Positions 44,340 to 55,410 of a DNA stretch of 64,000 nt are shown here, one piece after another. This DNA comes from Adiantum capillus-veneris (Eukaryota; Streptophyta; Polypodiopsida; Polypodiales; Pteridaceae). The position numbers and the translations under genes were made by a program. The stretch's first letter is position 1. Every line of letters begins with the position of its first letter. The notes under the pieces are model-generated. The model saw only the letters and a program-made list of their open reading frames with translations, was not told the DNA's origin and did no database searches. The stretch is from assembly GCA_014529385.2 (NCBI GenBank), contig CM043953.1, forward strand, positions 75,585,372-75,649,371. The letters run 5' to 3'.

Positions 44340-44735
44340 TTCATACCTTTGGCATCACAATTATTGTATCCATTGCAACAAGCGGTTAAGAATGATCCAT
44401 TGGAGTGGACACGTCACTGTGAAGATGTTTTTGACAAAGTCAACGAAGTTTTGAGTACACTACCCATTATGCAAGCTCGTGTTTGGGAAAAGGAGTTTTA
44501 TGTTAACCCATCAGTGGGAGATGATGCTATTGGGGCCATGTTGTTGCAAAGGGGGAAGGAATCTGAGTATATGAAGCATGTTCATTATACTAGCAGAGTG
44601 AAGACTCCTCATGAAAGAGATTACTCTGAAATTGAATTGGTGATGACCAGCATGGTTTATGCTTGCAGACGATTCAAACATTACTTGTTGCAAAAGTTGT
44701 TCGCTTTTCTCACCAGTTATTCATTGCTTCCTTAG
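44340..44735 (+). pseudogene. D first RNase H (retroviral type)
   Basis: Continues after the RT stop: QLLYPLQQAVKNDPLEW, EKEFYVNPSVGDDAIGAMLL, YSEIELVMTSMVYACRRFKH. It degrades RNA in the hybrid. Ends at TAG 44733-44735. Confidence 0.78.
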
Positions 44736-45436
44736 TTGCTTAATAATTCGAGTATATCAAAAACAGTAATGAAATGGGTTATTGAACTTCAGGAGTTTCA
44801 GTTAACCTTTTTGGTAGAAGAGAGTACTCGGGCTACCCTGACAGATTTACTAACTTATTCGGAGATTCCTATTTTGGTTAAGGAAGAGGTGGTGCAAAGG
44901 AAGAAGGTCGAAACTCTTGCCATATCCAATGCTTCACTGTTATATTTTGATGGCTCTTATCGAAGAAGTCATGATGTTGCTTCGGGAGGAATTGTTATTT
45001 ATGATGCATAAGGAAAACTTGCAAGGAAATAAGGGCTCAAACTCGATGCAAAAAGTAACAATGAAGCAGAGTACATGGCTCTTGAAGGTGGCTTGTACAT
45101 CTGTTTACGACTGGAATTAGACGCATACAAATCAAAGGAGATGCCTTGTTGGTTGTGAAGCAAGTATTGGGAGTATGAAAGAATAAGAATCCTTAATTGG
45201 AAAATTTATGCTTCAAGGTGAAATCGTTACTCAAAACGTTTGAAGCATGGAGTTTGCAGTATATTGAGAGATCTCAAAATGAAGAAGCTCATGATGTTGC
45301 CCAAGAAATGATCACTAGTGTGTTTGTGCTGAAGGCTAATGTCCCTTTATATCATGGAAGGGAAGTGTTATCAAAGGAGGCGGATTTTCTGTTGACAGGT
45401 GTTTTACGTGAAGATCCACCATCCTCCAAAAAGTAA
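44736..45436 (+). pseudogene. D second (additional) RNase H
   Basis: After a connection segment (KWVIELQEFQLTFLVEEST) comes LLYFDGSYRRSHDVASGGIV, the first acidic motif of a type I RNase H, then in another frame NNEAEYMALEGGL with the second acidic residue, and SLQYIERSQNEEAHDVA near the end. This duplicate RNase H between the first and integrase is characteristic of Tat elements. Stops at 45009 and frameshifts near 45015-45195 break it; final stop at 45434. Confidence 0.78.
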
Positions 45437-45451
45437 TCTTATTCTTCCTGT

Positions 45452-45903
45452 TTGGACAAGCAGTGAAGTTGAGATCACATATTGTCAAGTTTGGTTCTTT
45501 ACTCTTCGTAGGTTTGTAGTAGTATTCATTTTTCTATTTCGTATTTAGCTTACCTGAGGACTTAAGAATGTGTTCCGTTAGAAGTTGTTGTGTGAAGTTT
45601 GATTTTTAGGATTAAGTTTTTAAGATGTCTTATCCTTTTTTGCTTAAAGTTGAGTACCTGTTTTAAGCCAAGTAAGTTGCGTCAACTTATTTTACACATA
45701 CCTTTTCTAAAAACATATTTAAGTTAATAATGTTTTGTTGTATCTAGTTTTGTTTCGTAGCAAACAAAGTGATTTAGTTTGTTTTGTTTGTTTGTTTTTC
45801 TTTTTCTTTTCTTTTCTTGGTCCCGTGCTTTTATAGTTTTATGAGTGCTTTATTCCCTCTAATCATTCGTGAGTTCAGACTATTCTGAACTTATGAAGGT
45901 ATA
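45452..45903 (+). repeat. Pol-splitting spacer, copy 2
   Basis: 452 bp; matches 43061-43523 with scattered changes and short indels (the long T-run of copy 1 is shorter here). It sits between the second RNase H and integrase. Confidence 0.85.
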
Positions 45904-47142
45904 TTCTTTTATAAGAAAAGCTAGAAAGTACAAAATGCTTGAGGATGTGCTTTACATGAAAGGAAGTGATTTAGTATTACGTCGTGTGCCTTGGAAAGAG
46001 GAAATCTACAAGATTTTGGAAGAAAATCATGAGGGATCTTGTTGAGGCCATTTTGCCATGAGCATTACATTACATAAGATTCTGCAAGAAGGCTATGTGT
46101 GGCCAAGTATCTAGCGGGATGTTAACCATTGGTGCAATGTTTATCTTGTTAGAAAATGGGGAAAATAATTTTGAAGCCTGAATTATGAAAGACAATTCTA
46201 GCTTTTGATGTATTGAAAAATGGAGTCTTGATGCTATTGGACCCTTGCCTATGACTAGCAAAAGAAATGCTTACATTCTGACAGCAATGGATTATTTGTC
46301 GCGTTGGACAGAAGCCAAAGCTGTTAAACAAATTACAAGTAAGGAAATGGAAATGTTTGTATATGAGCATATATGTTGCAAATTTGGTGTGCCACTAGAA
46401 CTACTTTCTGATAGAGGACCGGGATTTAGAGGAGAGCTGTTTGATTTCCTATGCGAAAAGCTCAATACTCAACATAGGCACAATTTTCCTTATTATTCAC
46501 AATGGAATGGTCTCAATGAGAGGTTTAATGGAGAGTTGGTGAAAATCTTGATAAAGATGACCCAGACACATGGGAAAACTTGGAATTCAAAGTTGCCTTG
46601 TGCATTATGGGTGTATAGAACTGTTATCAAAACGAGCACAGGGTTTTCTCCTTACCACTCGGTCTATGGCAAAGAAGCATAGTTGCCAATTGAAGTGGAA
46701 ATTCTTGCACTCAAATTGTGGTCATTGGGAGATGAAGAGCAAAAAGATACTTGGCAGAAAAGGTTATTGGATTTACAATGTTTGCAATTGGATAGAGTTT
46801 TGGCTTTAAGCTACTATGAGGAAGTATCAAAGAAAGCTCAGATAAAGGCTAATGAATGTGTGAAGGATAAGGGAATTGAAAAGGGTGATCTTGTGTTGCG
46901 ATACAATAGTAAGCTGGACAGTACTTTCCAGAAAAAAATTCAAATCAAATGGGAAGGTCCTTTTACTGTTGTGAACAAGTTTGACAATGGGACATATTAG
47001 TTGGCAGATTTGGGTGGTGCACATCATAAATACCGTGTTAATGGTTACAGATTGAAGAAATATCTGGCACGTTTGATGACAATTGTGACAGATGATGTTA
47101 TCAATGGAGAAAGACAGTGTGAAGACATCCGAGGATGTAAAT
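45904..47142 (+). pseudogene. D integrase
   Basis: Begins SFIRKARKYKMLEDVLYMKG, then a broken zinc-binding region (45960-46200, several stops). The catalytic core follows: first Asp in AMDYLSRWTEAKAV (about 46287), second Asp in LLSDRGPGFRGE (about 46408), Glu in NGLNERFNGEL (about 46512). The C-terminal part runs on after stops at 46680 and 46998. No chromodomain is seen, in line with the Tat lineage. Confidence 0.82.
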
Positions 47143-47214
47143 GAGGTTTCTGGGAATGAGCTGTAGCAATTGTTCACCCTAGAAACCTCTGCTTGTCATG
47201 AATGATCAAGCAAG

Positions 47215-47236
47215 CTAAGGGGGGGCTAGCAAGTTA
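47215..47236 (+). other. Polypurine tract of D
   Basis: TAAGGGGGGGCTAGCAAGTT directly precedes the 3' LTR start TGTTAGGCA. Confidence 0.75.
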
Positions 47237-47575
47237 TGTTAGGCATTTTTTGGATGAGCATAAAGCCAGTAGATTGTGCCAAAAAGCTTGCTAACTAGCC
47301 TCATGTATATATGTGTACATAGTCCTGCAAGTCTTGGGAGTGACCGTGTAAAATTTCATGTACAAAGGTTTGGTTTTGCCGAGCTTGTGTACTAGGGTTT
47401 TGGGTTGTTCGAGTCCCCAGGACATGGTTTCCAATAAATATTTTCAGCCGTGCTTTATAGCTCGTGAATCAAACTTGTACATCATAAGTTATGTGCGTGC
47501 GAAGTGGGTATTTTCGACTTAGAAAGTAATTGCAGATGCATGCGACAAAGACAACTGGGCCAACTTGATGCTTAG
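47237..47575 (+). repeat. D 3' LTR, left part
   Basis: Matches 31772-31963 and then 39648-39792 without the E insertion. Ends at CTTAG (47571-47575), the target duplication of element B. Confidence 0.92.
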
Positions 47576-48029
47576 TGTTGCTAAATTGGCTTTATCTGAC
47601 AGAAAAATAATTCTAAATGAATTATTGGATTTATAAGTGAGAGGGTTTTCTCGCTTGGAACACCAAGGAAAAATAATTCTAAATGAATTATTGGAATTTT
47701 AAGTCAGAGGGTTTTTCTCACTGGAGACATCCGAGTACAGAATATTCCTAGTGCGTCATTCAGAGTAATGACGGGAGCATTGTGAACGGGAATATCTGTA
47801 AGGCCACCAAGAACTGGTACTTCTGATGCGTCACATCGGATGGGTGACAGGGAGCATCAAGAAGAAGTATTCGACCATCCGGGAACGGACATCTCTGATG
47901 CGTCATAGGATGGGTGACATAGAGCATCGTGAAGGGGATTGTACCGTAAGTTCGGTAGGAAAGGACTAGGTGATGGGTATTCCTGATGCGTCACAAGGTG
48001 GGTGACGGGTGCATCGGAAAGGGGATATC
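47576..48029 (+). repeat. B 5' LTR, left part (U3 with dyads)
   Basis: Starts TGTTGCTAAATTGGC; matches 59270-59715. Contains four dyads of the TGATGCGTCA...GGTGACRGGTGCATC type (about 47750-47783, 47823-47859, 47896-47929, 47983-48017). Ends in the target duplication ATATC of C (48025-48029). Confidence 0.9.
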
Positions 48030-48994
48030 TGTTGCTAATTGGACTATTTTCTTATTTTTAATGATTAATCTCTTTTTTAGGATATTTTATTGTGTGCACT
48101 AAGAACTGTTAAAAGATTGTAGCTACAAGAACTGCCATCAAGAACGGACAACTCTGATGTGTCATTTGATGGGTGACGGTAAACATCGCGAAGGAGTTTC
48201 CGTAAGTTCGGTGGAAAGGGCCGGGTTACGAGTGCCCCTGATGCGTCACATGATGGGTGACGGGTGCATCAGTAAGGGGGCATCCCGTAGGCTAAGGAGG
48301 AAATCCGAACTGAGTAAGAAAATACACGTAAGAACGCAAGCACAAGAATAAAGATGGGTTCAATGAAGCTTTTTACGAAAAGCAGGACCATTCGCGGGAG
48401 GGCAGATGTTTTCCCGCGAGGAGTCTGTGTCTGCATTGCATCTGTGCCGTGTCCTGCACCCGGGGACGCCTGGAATGTGTTCGTGTAGCATGGTTTTCAC
48501 TAACTGAGTGAGTTTTTAAAGTTTGAACAGGTTCACACTTTATTTTATTAAGTGGCCGTCACTTTGAAGTGACCAGCCTTTTTATTAATAAAATAAAGCA
48601 AGGCTTTAAAAATCCAGCGCTAAAAACCTACGCATGGGCTGAAATCTGCGATCTCTCTCTCTCTCTCTCTCTCCTCTCTCTAGAAAGCGCCAGAATCAGC
48701 GATTCTTCTCTCTCCTCTCTCTAGGGCGCTAGGGCTCTGCTTTTTCGGCTGCTATTCCCGCCGGGTGCCAGGGCCTATAAAAGGGTAGCAAGCGTTCAGT
48801 TTTTGGGGAGGTCGGGAGTAGCAGAAAGTGCTAGCGCTGGGATTCTGGAGCAGAGGTTGGCGACGGAAACGGCAAGTGTTCGTGTGACAACTGAGAACGG
48901 AGGTTGCTTTTCCGAGCAAGGAGCGACAGGTATAAGGTGTTGATACGCATTGAGAATTATTGCTTTGTGTGGTTTGTTTTGCAGGAACCTCCCG

Positions 48995-49136
48995 TCTTAC
49001 GGGAAAGCCCTTCACGGGAAGTACGGCTTTATGCCTAAGTCCCTTACGGGAAAGTACGGCTTCGCGCCGAAGTCCCTTACGGGAAGGAACGGCCTTGCGT
49101 CCAAGCCCTTTATGGGAAAGCACGACCTTCGGGTCT
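48995..49136 (+). repeat. About 36-bp tandem repeats in R/U5 of C
   Basis: Four units around AGTCCCTTACGGGAAAGTA with the segment CGGCTTCGCGCC between. The repeat keeps one open frame. The same array is at 55059-55199 in the 3' LTR. Confidence 0.88.
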
Positions 49137-49214
49137 AAGATTACAAAACAGAGGGGTTTCCTCGGGTTCTTGTGCTTGTATAAGAATTCTCCCTGAATAA
49201 AGAATACTCTTAAC

Positions 49215-49247
49215 GGGGGGGGGGGACCAGCCCATCTTCTGGTCCCC
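49215..49247 (+). other. G-run and hairpin after the polyA signal of C
   Basis: Eleven Gs followed by GGGGACCAG...CTGGTCCCC, a 9-bp perfect stem with an 8-base loop. The 3' LTR has 13 Gs. Element B carries the same structure (about 56284-56314, 60572-60604). Confidence 0.85.
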
Positions 49248-49341
49248 AATACTGTGTCGATCTTCTCCCTTCTCTCATGTTTGCAAAGTATTATATTTTT
49301 CAGATTTTTAAGTGCTCGTGTACGCTCCCGTTTTGTGACAG

Positions 49342-49353
49342 TGGTATCAGAGC
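49342..49353 (+). other. Primer binding site of C
   Basis: TGGTATCAGAGC, exact initiator tRNA-Met type site, 1 base after the LTR. Confidence 0.95.
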
Positions 49354-49401
49354 TTGGACTCCTCTCTTTCTTTGCAAAGAAGGACGATTCCGGGAAGAAC
49401 C

Positions 49402-50751
49402 ATGCCGGGCCAAGGGAGAAGCGTTGAAGAGGAGCTTCAACAAGTGCAAGCTCAGCTTACGGATTTGCAACAAATCTTACTGTTGCCAGATGTCCAAAAG
49501 CTCTTGGGCGGAATGAAGAAAACGATTGGAACCGATGCAGCCAGGCATCAAGACAACACTGTTGGCGTGAGACCACAGGAGGAAAGAGAAGAAGAACGTG
49601 CCGAGGTGCACAAAGGATCTTCGGATTGGAATGAACGGCCTACTCCAAGGAAAGGCCAGGAAAAAGCGCTCTCTTTGCTAGACGAGAGCAAGGACATCTC
49701 TATCTCATCTCCATCCTACTCTCCTGATTATACTTCTACTTCTCGATCATCTCGACAGAAGAAGGAAGCTGCTACTACTACTACCCTACATTAACCTAAA
49801 GATAAGCCTCGATTCAAGAAGCATGGTCGCAAATCTCAACATTGTATGAGAGTCTTCAAATCGGGCGACAAGGACATCAAGTTCGAAACCTACAACGGAC
49901 GGAGAGACATCTCCAAAGCACTGTCCTTCATCAGGCAGTTTGAAGTCGCCTTTACCAATGGGCACTTCACAGAAAGATCCAAATTACGCCATGTGGGGAT
50001 GCACCTCAAGGAAACGGCAAGTAATTGGTGGTTAGCCAAGATTCTGGAAGGTTCTCAGGCCAGAACTTGGGAGAGCTTCAAATCTGAATTTTATGAACAA
50101 TTTCTTCCACCTGACTTCGAGCAGGACATACGGAAGGAATGGGACTGGCTTGCCCAGAAGGAACATGAAAGAGTAACGACTTATGTGGACAAGTATTGGT
50201 CGGTTCTTCTGAAGGTCACTCCCTTCATGAAGATTGCCGACGAGGAAAAGAAACGAAAGTTCGAAGCGGGTCTCCAACCACAGCTTCGAAAGAGTATGAA
50301 GGTGTATCCGCATGATACTCTTCAGAGGATGATGGAGTCAGCAATCATTGCTGAGGATTTGCACTCAACTGGGACGCCCAGAAAAATGGAGCATAGCACT
50401 TATCGTGCAAGACAAAGAGGGGTCTATGATGACCAAGGAGGCCAAGGAAGAAAACGTCCTCCATCTAGGGACGATGATCACTCTAAGAAGCCAGAGGGCA
50501 ATGGCAAGCGAACTAAGTATCTTTCTCCTACTCAACTTCAAACTTTCAGAGAGGAAGGAAGATGCTTCTACTGTGGCGAGAAAGGGCATATGAAACTGGA
50601 TTGCCCGCTAAAGCAGCAACGGCAAGAACAAGCCTCTTCAAGGCAAGAGAAAGCAAGGAAGGAGCCCGCACCGCCAAGCTCGAACTCAATTCCTGATGTT
50701 CAAGGAAACACGGAAACGGAGAAAGGGAAGCGTCAACTTCTGAAGGGCTAG
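49402..50751 (+). pseudogene. C Gag
   Basis: Starts MPGQGRSVEEELQQVQAQLT (coiled-coil-like). After a TAA at 49792-49794 the same frame continues to the Gag domain (KFETYNGRRDISKALSFIRQ, WWLAKILEG, EHERVTTYVDKYW) and the CCHC knuckle (CFYCGEKGHMKLDCP, about 50562). It ends at TAG 50749-50751, beyond which protease follows in the same frame. Both stops could come from C-to-T changes of glutamine codons. The TAG between Gag and protease could instead be a natural recoding site, but A has no stop there. Confidence 0.9.
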
Positions 50752-53700
50752 GGGTCTTTGAACAACCAACGAGTACTGATTCTTTATGATCCAGGATCCA
50801 CAGATAACTTCATCTCCCTGGATATTGCGGAACGTTTGTGCCTCACACCGGCTCAGCTTGGCACACCGGTTACATCCGGATCGGCATTCGAGGGGTTGAC
50901 AACCAATGCAACTCCCGTGCAAGGACAGCTCAATCTTCGGATTGGCGAGTACAAGGACCGCGAATCATTTTTGATGGCACCCATTGAGGGATGTGATATC
51001 ATCTTGGGTATGCCATGGCACTTCCACATAACACCTATTCCCGATTATGTGGAAAAGACCCTCACTTTTGAACATGGGGGTAAGAAAATAAAGATTCATG
51101 CTGATGTAGGAGATTGGCAGTTCCCAATGGTAAGCCATATCTCCATTAAGAAAGAAATGAAGAAGTGTGTTTCTGCTTACTTGATTTTTGCACGAGAGAA
51201 GGATAAAACTAGTAGGGACTCTCTCTCTAGTCTGGAAATGAAGCGTCTTCAATTTATTGAAAAGTACAAAGATTGTTTCACGGAAACACTTCCTGATGAA
51301 CTCCCTCCGGTACGCCCGGAAGATCACCGCATAGATCTCATACCGGGTAGCTCGCCTCCCAATCAACCCCCTTATCGGGTGAGTCTTGCTCAACAAGAGG
51401 AAATTTTGAAGCAAGTTGATGAGCTTCTAGAGAAAGGGTTAGTACGGCCCAGTGCTTCACCCTACTGCTCTCCAGTTTTACTGGTGCAGAAGAAAGATGG
51501 CACGTTTCAAATCTGCATAGACTATAGGTCTTTAAACAAGATCACGGTCAAGAATCGCTTTCCGATCCCTCGGATTGATGATATACTTGATAAGTTGCAG
51601 GGTGCAAGTGTCTTTAGTCGCATAGACTTAAAGAGTGGGTATCATCAGATACGGATCGCCCCTGAGGATGTCCATAAGACTGCTTTCCGCACAACCTTTG
51701 GACTATATGAATTTTTGGTAATGCCTTTCGGCTTGACCAATGCTCCTGCGACGTTCAATCGCATGATGGACCGCATTTTCAGCCAGTATCGAGCTTTTAC
51801 GGGAGTATTCTTTGACGACATACTCATCTTCTCTAAGTCAGAAGGGGAACATCGGAAGCACTTGGACTTAGTGTTTCAAGAATTGCGAAAGCATGAGTTG
51901 CATGTGAATGCAAAGAAGAGCGAGTTCTTTCTCTCAGAGATACACTATCTCGGCCATATAGTCTCTCACAATCAAGTGAGTATGGATCCTGCCAAGATCC
52001 GAGTGGTAGAAGATTGGCCTATTCCCACTACGGTACATGATGTACGTAGCTTCCTGGGATTATGTTCGTATTATCGAAGGTTTATCCGAGGATTTGCTCA
52101 TGTAGCAAGACCACTTCATGATTTGACAAAGAAGAAGATTCCTTTCAAATGGGGATCGAGACAACAAGGAGCTTTTGATCGGCTCAAGTACTTGCTAAGC
52201 CATGGACCTATTTTGATAGTGCCTGACTTAAGGAAACCATTTGAGGTTCATTGCGATGCTTCAGGCGATTGCATCGGAGCAGTGTTAAACCAAGAAGGCC
52301 ATGCAGTGGCCTACGAAAGCAGACGGCTTAAGGATGCAGAGTTGCATGCATCAATCTACGAAAAGAAACTCACGGCTGTGATTCACGCCTTATCCAACTG
52401 GAAGCACTATCTTCTAGGAGCGGATTTTGTGATCAAAACTGATCACGAGAGTTTGCGGTATTTTCTTACGCAAAGGAAACTATCTTAGAAGCAGATGAGA
52501 TGGGCCAACTTTTTGTCTATGTTTCACTTTCAGATCCTTCACACGGCTGAGAGTAAGAATGTGGTCGCAGACGCATTGTCTAGACGGCCAAGGGTGAACG
52601 CTATCACTTCGGTGTATCACCAAGAATTAGAAGCACTACCGGATTTGTATCCGAATGACCCAGACTTCTCCACCATTTGGGGAAAGCTACATCGTGGAGA
52701 GAATGAGTTTCCCTATTCCATCCGGGACGGTTATCTCTACCACCATCAGGCCATATGTGTGGCGGAACCATTAAGAAAGAAGATCATGGATGAAGCACAC
52801 GCTTCGCCTTATGCGGGTTATCGGGGTATTCTCCCTACGACCTTAGCAATGGAAAGATATTTCTTTTGGCCTAGCCTGAAAGCTGACATTGATAAGTATG
52901 TCAGGGAATGCTTGGTTTGCCAAAAAGTGAAGTATGATCGGCATAAGACGCCTGGGTTATTACAACCATTGCCTGTGCCTAATGAACCTTGGGAAAGTAT
53001 TGCCATGGACTTCATCATGGACCTCCCTAGAACTCAGACTGGGAATGACGCGATCTGGACCATTGTGGACAGGTTTAGCAAGCAAGCACACTTTATACCA
53101 GTCAAGAAAACGATCAAAGCAGAACATATGGCTAGGGTCTTCCTGGCACAGATCTTTAAGTATCATGGAATGCCTAAGTCTATTGTGAGTGATTGAGATC
53201 CTCGCATGACAGGAAATTTTTGGCGTGCCTTGATGGATAATCTTGGTACGAAGCTGAATTTTTCATCTGCCTACCATCCTCAAACGGACGGGCAAAGTGA
53301 GATAGCCAATTCGACAATATTGGATATGTTAAAAGCTTATGTGTCAGACCGGCAATCTGACTGGGAGAAATATTTGCCTCTTGTCAAGTATGCGTATAAC
53401 AATACCATACACTCATCGACGGGGAAAGCACCTTTTGAGATTCTCTATGGCAAGCCTTTGCTTCCACCGATCCTTTTAACTAAGGATAAGATCTTTGCAG
53501 CAGATGAATTTGTTCGGGATTTGGACACAGCCTACGGGCAAGTTAGGAGAGCTATTCTACGCTCTCAGGAAAAGCATAAGAAAGCTGCAGACAAGCATAG
53601 GAGGAATCTAGACTTAACAGACGGACAGTTAGTCTTACTCAAGTTTGAGCAGGCAAAACTTAAGAAACAAGCGTCTCATAAGGGAAAAGTGGTAAAACTT

Positions 53701-54081
53701 TCTACGCGTTATTATGGGCCGTTTAAGATCACGGAGCGAGTGAATGATGTCACTTTTCGATTAGAGCTACCGCCTAATTGGAGGATCCATAATGCTTTCC
53801 ATGTCAGTTTACTCCGGCCGTATGTGGGACTGCCTCCAAGCCAGCCTAGTGCTGAGGAACCTCCTGAGGTTGAGGAAACAGAAGAAATACTCCAACCGGA
53901 GCACATAGTAAGTCATCAGGAGCGGCCTCTCAAATCCGGAAAGATAACACGGAAGTATTTGGTTAAGTTTAAGAACTATTCGCATCTAGATGCTCAGTGG
54001 ATGACGCAGGAGGAATTAGCAGCTTATCCCGAGATACTGGAGGTATATGTCCAAGCACTACAGTTGAGGTCAACTGTTTAG
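50752..54081 (+). pseudogene. C Pol: protease, RT, RNase H, integrase, chromodomain
   Basis: In frame with Gag. Protease active site LYDPGSTD (50788). RT: ICIDYRSLNKITVKNRFPIP, catalytic FFDD at 51808-51819, GLTNAPATFNRMM. RNase H: HCDASGDCIGAVL, TDHESLRYFL. A TAG at 52486-52488 lies just after RNase H. Integrase: zinc-binding HASPYAGYRG with Tyr where A has His, CLVCQK, AMDFIMDLP; a TGA at 53194-53196 replaces the Arg of SD-R-DPRM; then YHPQTDGQSE. A chromodomain-like end (KYLVKFKNYSHLDAQW) closes the protein. Together these complete the chromovirus layout, but the stops and the His-to-Tyr change disable it. Confidence 0.93.
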
Positions 54082-54093
54082 AGGCCAGAGGGA
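54081..54093 (+). other. Polypurine tract of C
   Basis: GAGGCCAGAGGGA directly precedes the 3' LTR. Confidence 0.85.
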
Positions 54094-55405
54094 TGTTGCT
54101 AATTGGACTATTTTCTTATTTTTAATGATTAATCTCATTTTTAGGATATTTTATTGTGTGCACTAAGAACTGTTAAAAGATTGTAGCTACAGGAACTGCC
54201 ATCAAGAACGGACAACTCTGATGTGTCATTTGATGGGTGACGGTAAACATCGCGAAGGAGTTTCCGTAAGTTCGGTGGAAAGGGCCGGGTTATGAGTGCC
54301 CTTGATGCGTCACATGATGGGTGACAGGTGCATTAGTAAGGGGGCATCCCGTAGGCTAAGGAGGAAATCCGAACTTAGTAAGAAAATACGCCTAAGAACG
54401 CAAGCACAAGAATAAAGATGGGTTCAATGAAGCTTTTTACGAAAAGCAGGAACATTCGCGGGAGGGTAGATGTTTTCCCGCGAGGAGTCTGTGTCTGCAT
54501 TGCATCTGTGCCGTGTCCTGCACCCGGGGACGCCTGGAATGTGTTCGTGTAGCATGGTTTTCACTAACTGAGTGATTTTTTAAAGTTTGAACAGGTTCAC
54601 ACTTTATTTTATTAAGTGGCCGGTCACTTTTAAGTGACCAGCCTTTTTATTAATAAAATAAAGCAAGGCTCTAAAAATCCAGCGCTAAAAACCTACGCAT
54701 GGGCTGAAATCTGCGATCTCTCTCTCTCTCTCTCTCCTCTCTCTAGAAAGCGCCAGAATCAGCGATTCTTCTCTCTCCTCTCTCTAGGGCGCCAGGGCTC
54801 TGCTTTTTCGTCTGCTATTCCCGCCGGGTGCCAGGGCCTATAAAAGGGCAGCAAGCGTTCAGTTTTTGGGGAGGCCGGGAGCAGCAGAAAGTGCTAGCGC
54901 TGGGATTCTGGAGCAGAGGTTGGCGACGGAAACGGCAAGTGTTCGTGTGACGATTGAGTACGGAGGTCGCTTTTCCGAGCAAGGAGCGACAGGTATAAGG
55001 TGTTGATACGCATTGAGAATTATTGCTTTGTGTGGTTTGTTTTGCAGGAACCTCCCGTCTTACGGGAAAGCCCTTCACGGGAAGTACGGCTTTATGCCTA
55101 AGTCCCTTACGGGAAAGTACGGCTTCGCGCCTAAGTCCCTTACGGGAAGGAACGGCCTTGCGCCCAAGCCCTTTACGGGAAAGCACGACCTTCGGGTCTA
55201 AGATTACAGAACGGAGGGGTTTCCTCGGGTTCTCATGCTTGTATAAGAATTCTCCCTGAATAAAGAATACTCTTAACGGGGGGGGGGGGGACCAGCCCAT
55301 CTTCTGGTCCCCAATACTGTGTCGATCTTCTCCCTTCTCTCATGTTTGCAAAGTATTATATTTTTCAGATTTTTAAGTGCTCGTGTACGCTCCCGTTTTG
55401 TGACA
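54094..55405 (+). repeat. C 3' LTR
   Basis: 1312 bp, near-identical to 48030-49340. TATAAAA near 54839; AATAAA near 55259. Confidence 0.96.
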
Positions 55406-55410
55406 ATATC

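Larger units (their letters stand above)
48030..49340 (+). repeat. C 5' LTR
   Basis: 1311 bp, TGTTGCTAATTGG...TTTTGTGACA. U3 has two dyads (48155-48188, 48239-48271). TATAAAA at 48776-48782 and polyadenylation signal AATAAA at 49196-49201 delimit R. A four-unit repeat lies at 48995-49136 and a G-run with hairpin at 49215-49247. Confidence 0.95.
48030..55405 (+). mobile_element. Ty3 chromovirus 'C'
   Basis: Complete element: LTRs 48030-49340 and 54094-55405, PBS, gag, pol, polypurine tract (54081-54093), flanked by ATATC at 48025-48029 and 55406-55410. The uninterrupted target is seen in B's 3' LTR (GGATATCCATAGTC, about 59715). Its LTRs differ at only scattered sites. As the innermost insertion it is the youngest in its chain (D, then B, then C). 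Four in-frame stops make it non-autonomous now. Confidence 0.96.

Noticed and set aside
48752-49249. 165-residue minus-strand frame and its twin at 54815-55300
   Set aside because: It is antisense to the R/U5 repeats of the C LTRs; its repeats come from the 36-bp DNA units.
50749-50751. Programmed stop readthrough between Gag and Pol of C
   Set aside because: The related element A has no stop there, and C carries three more stops of the same mutational type.
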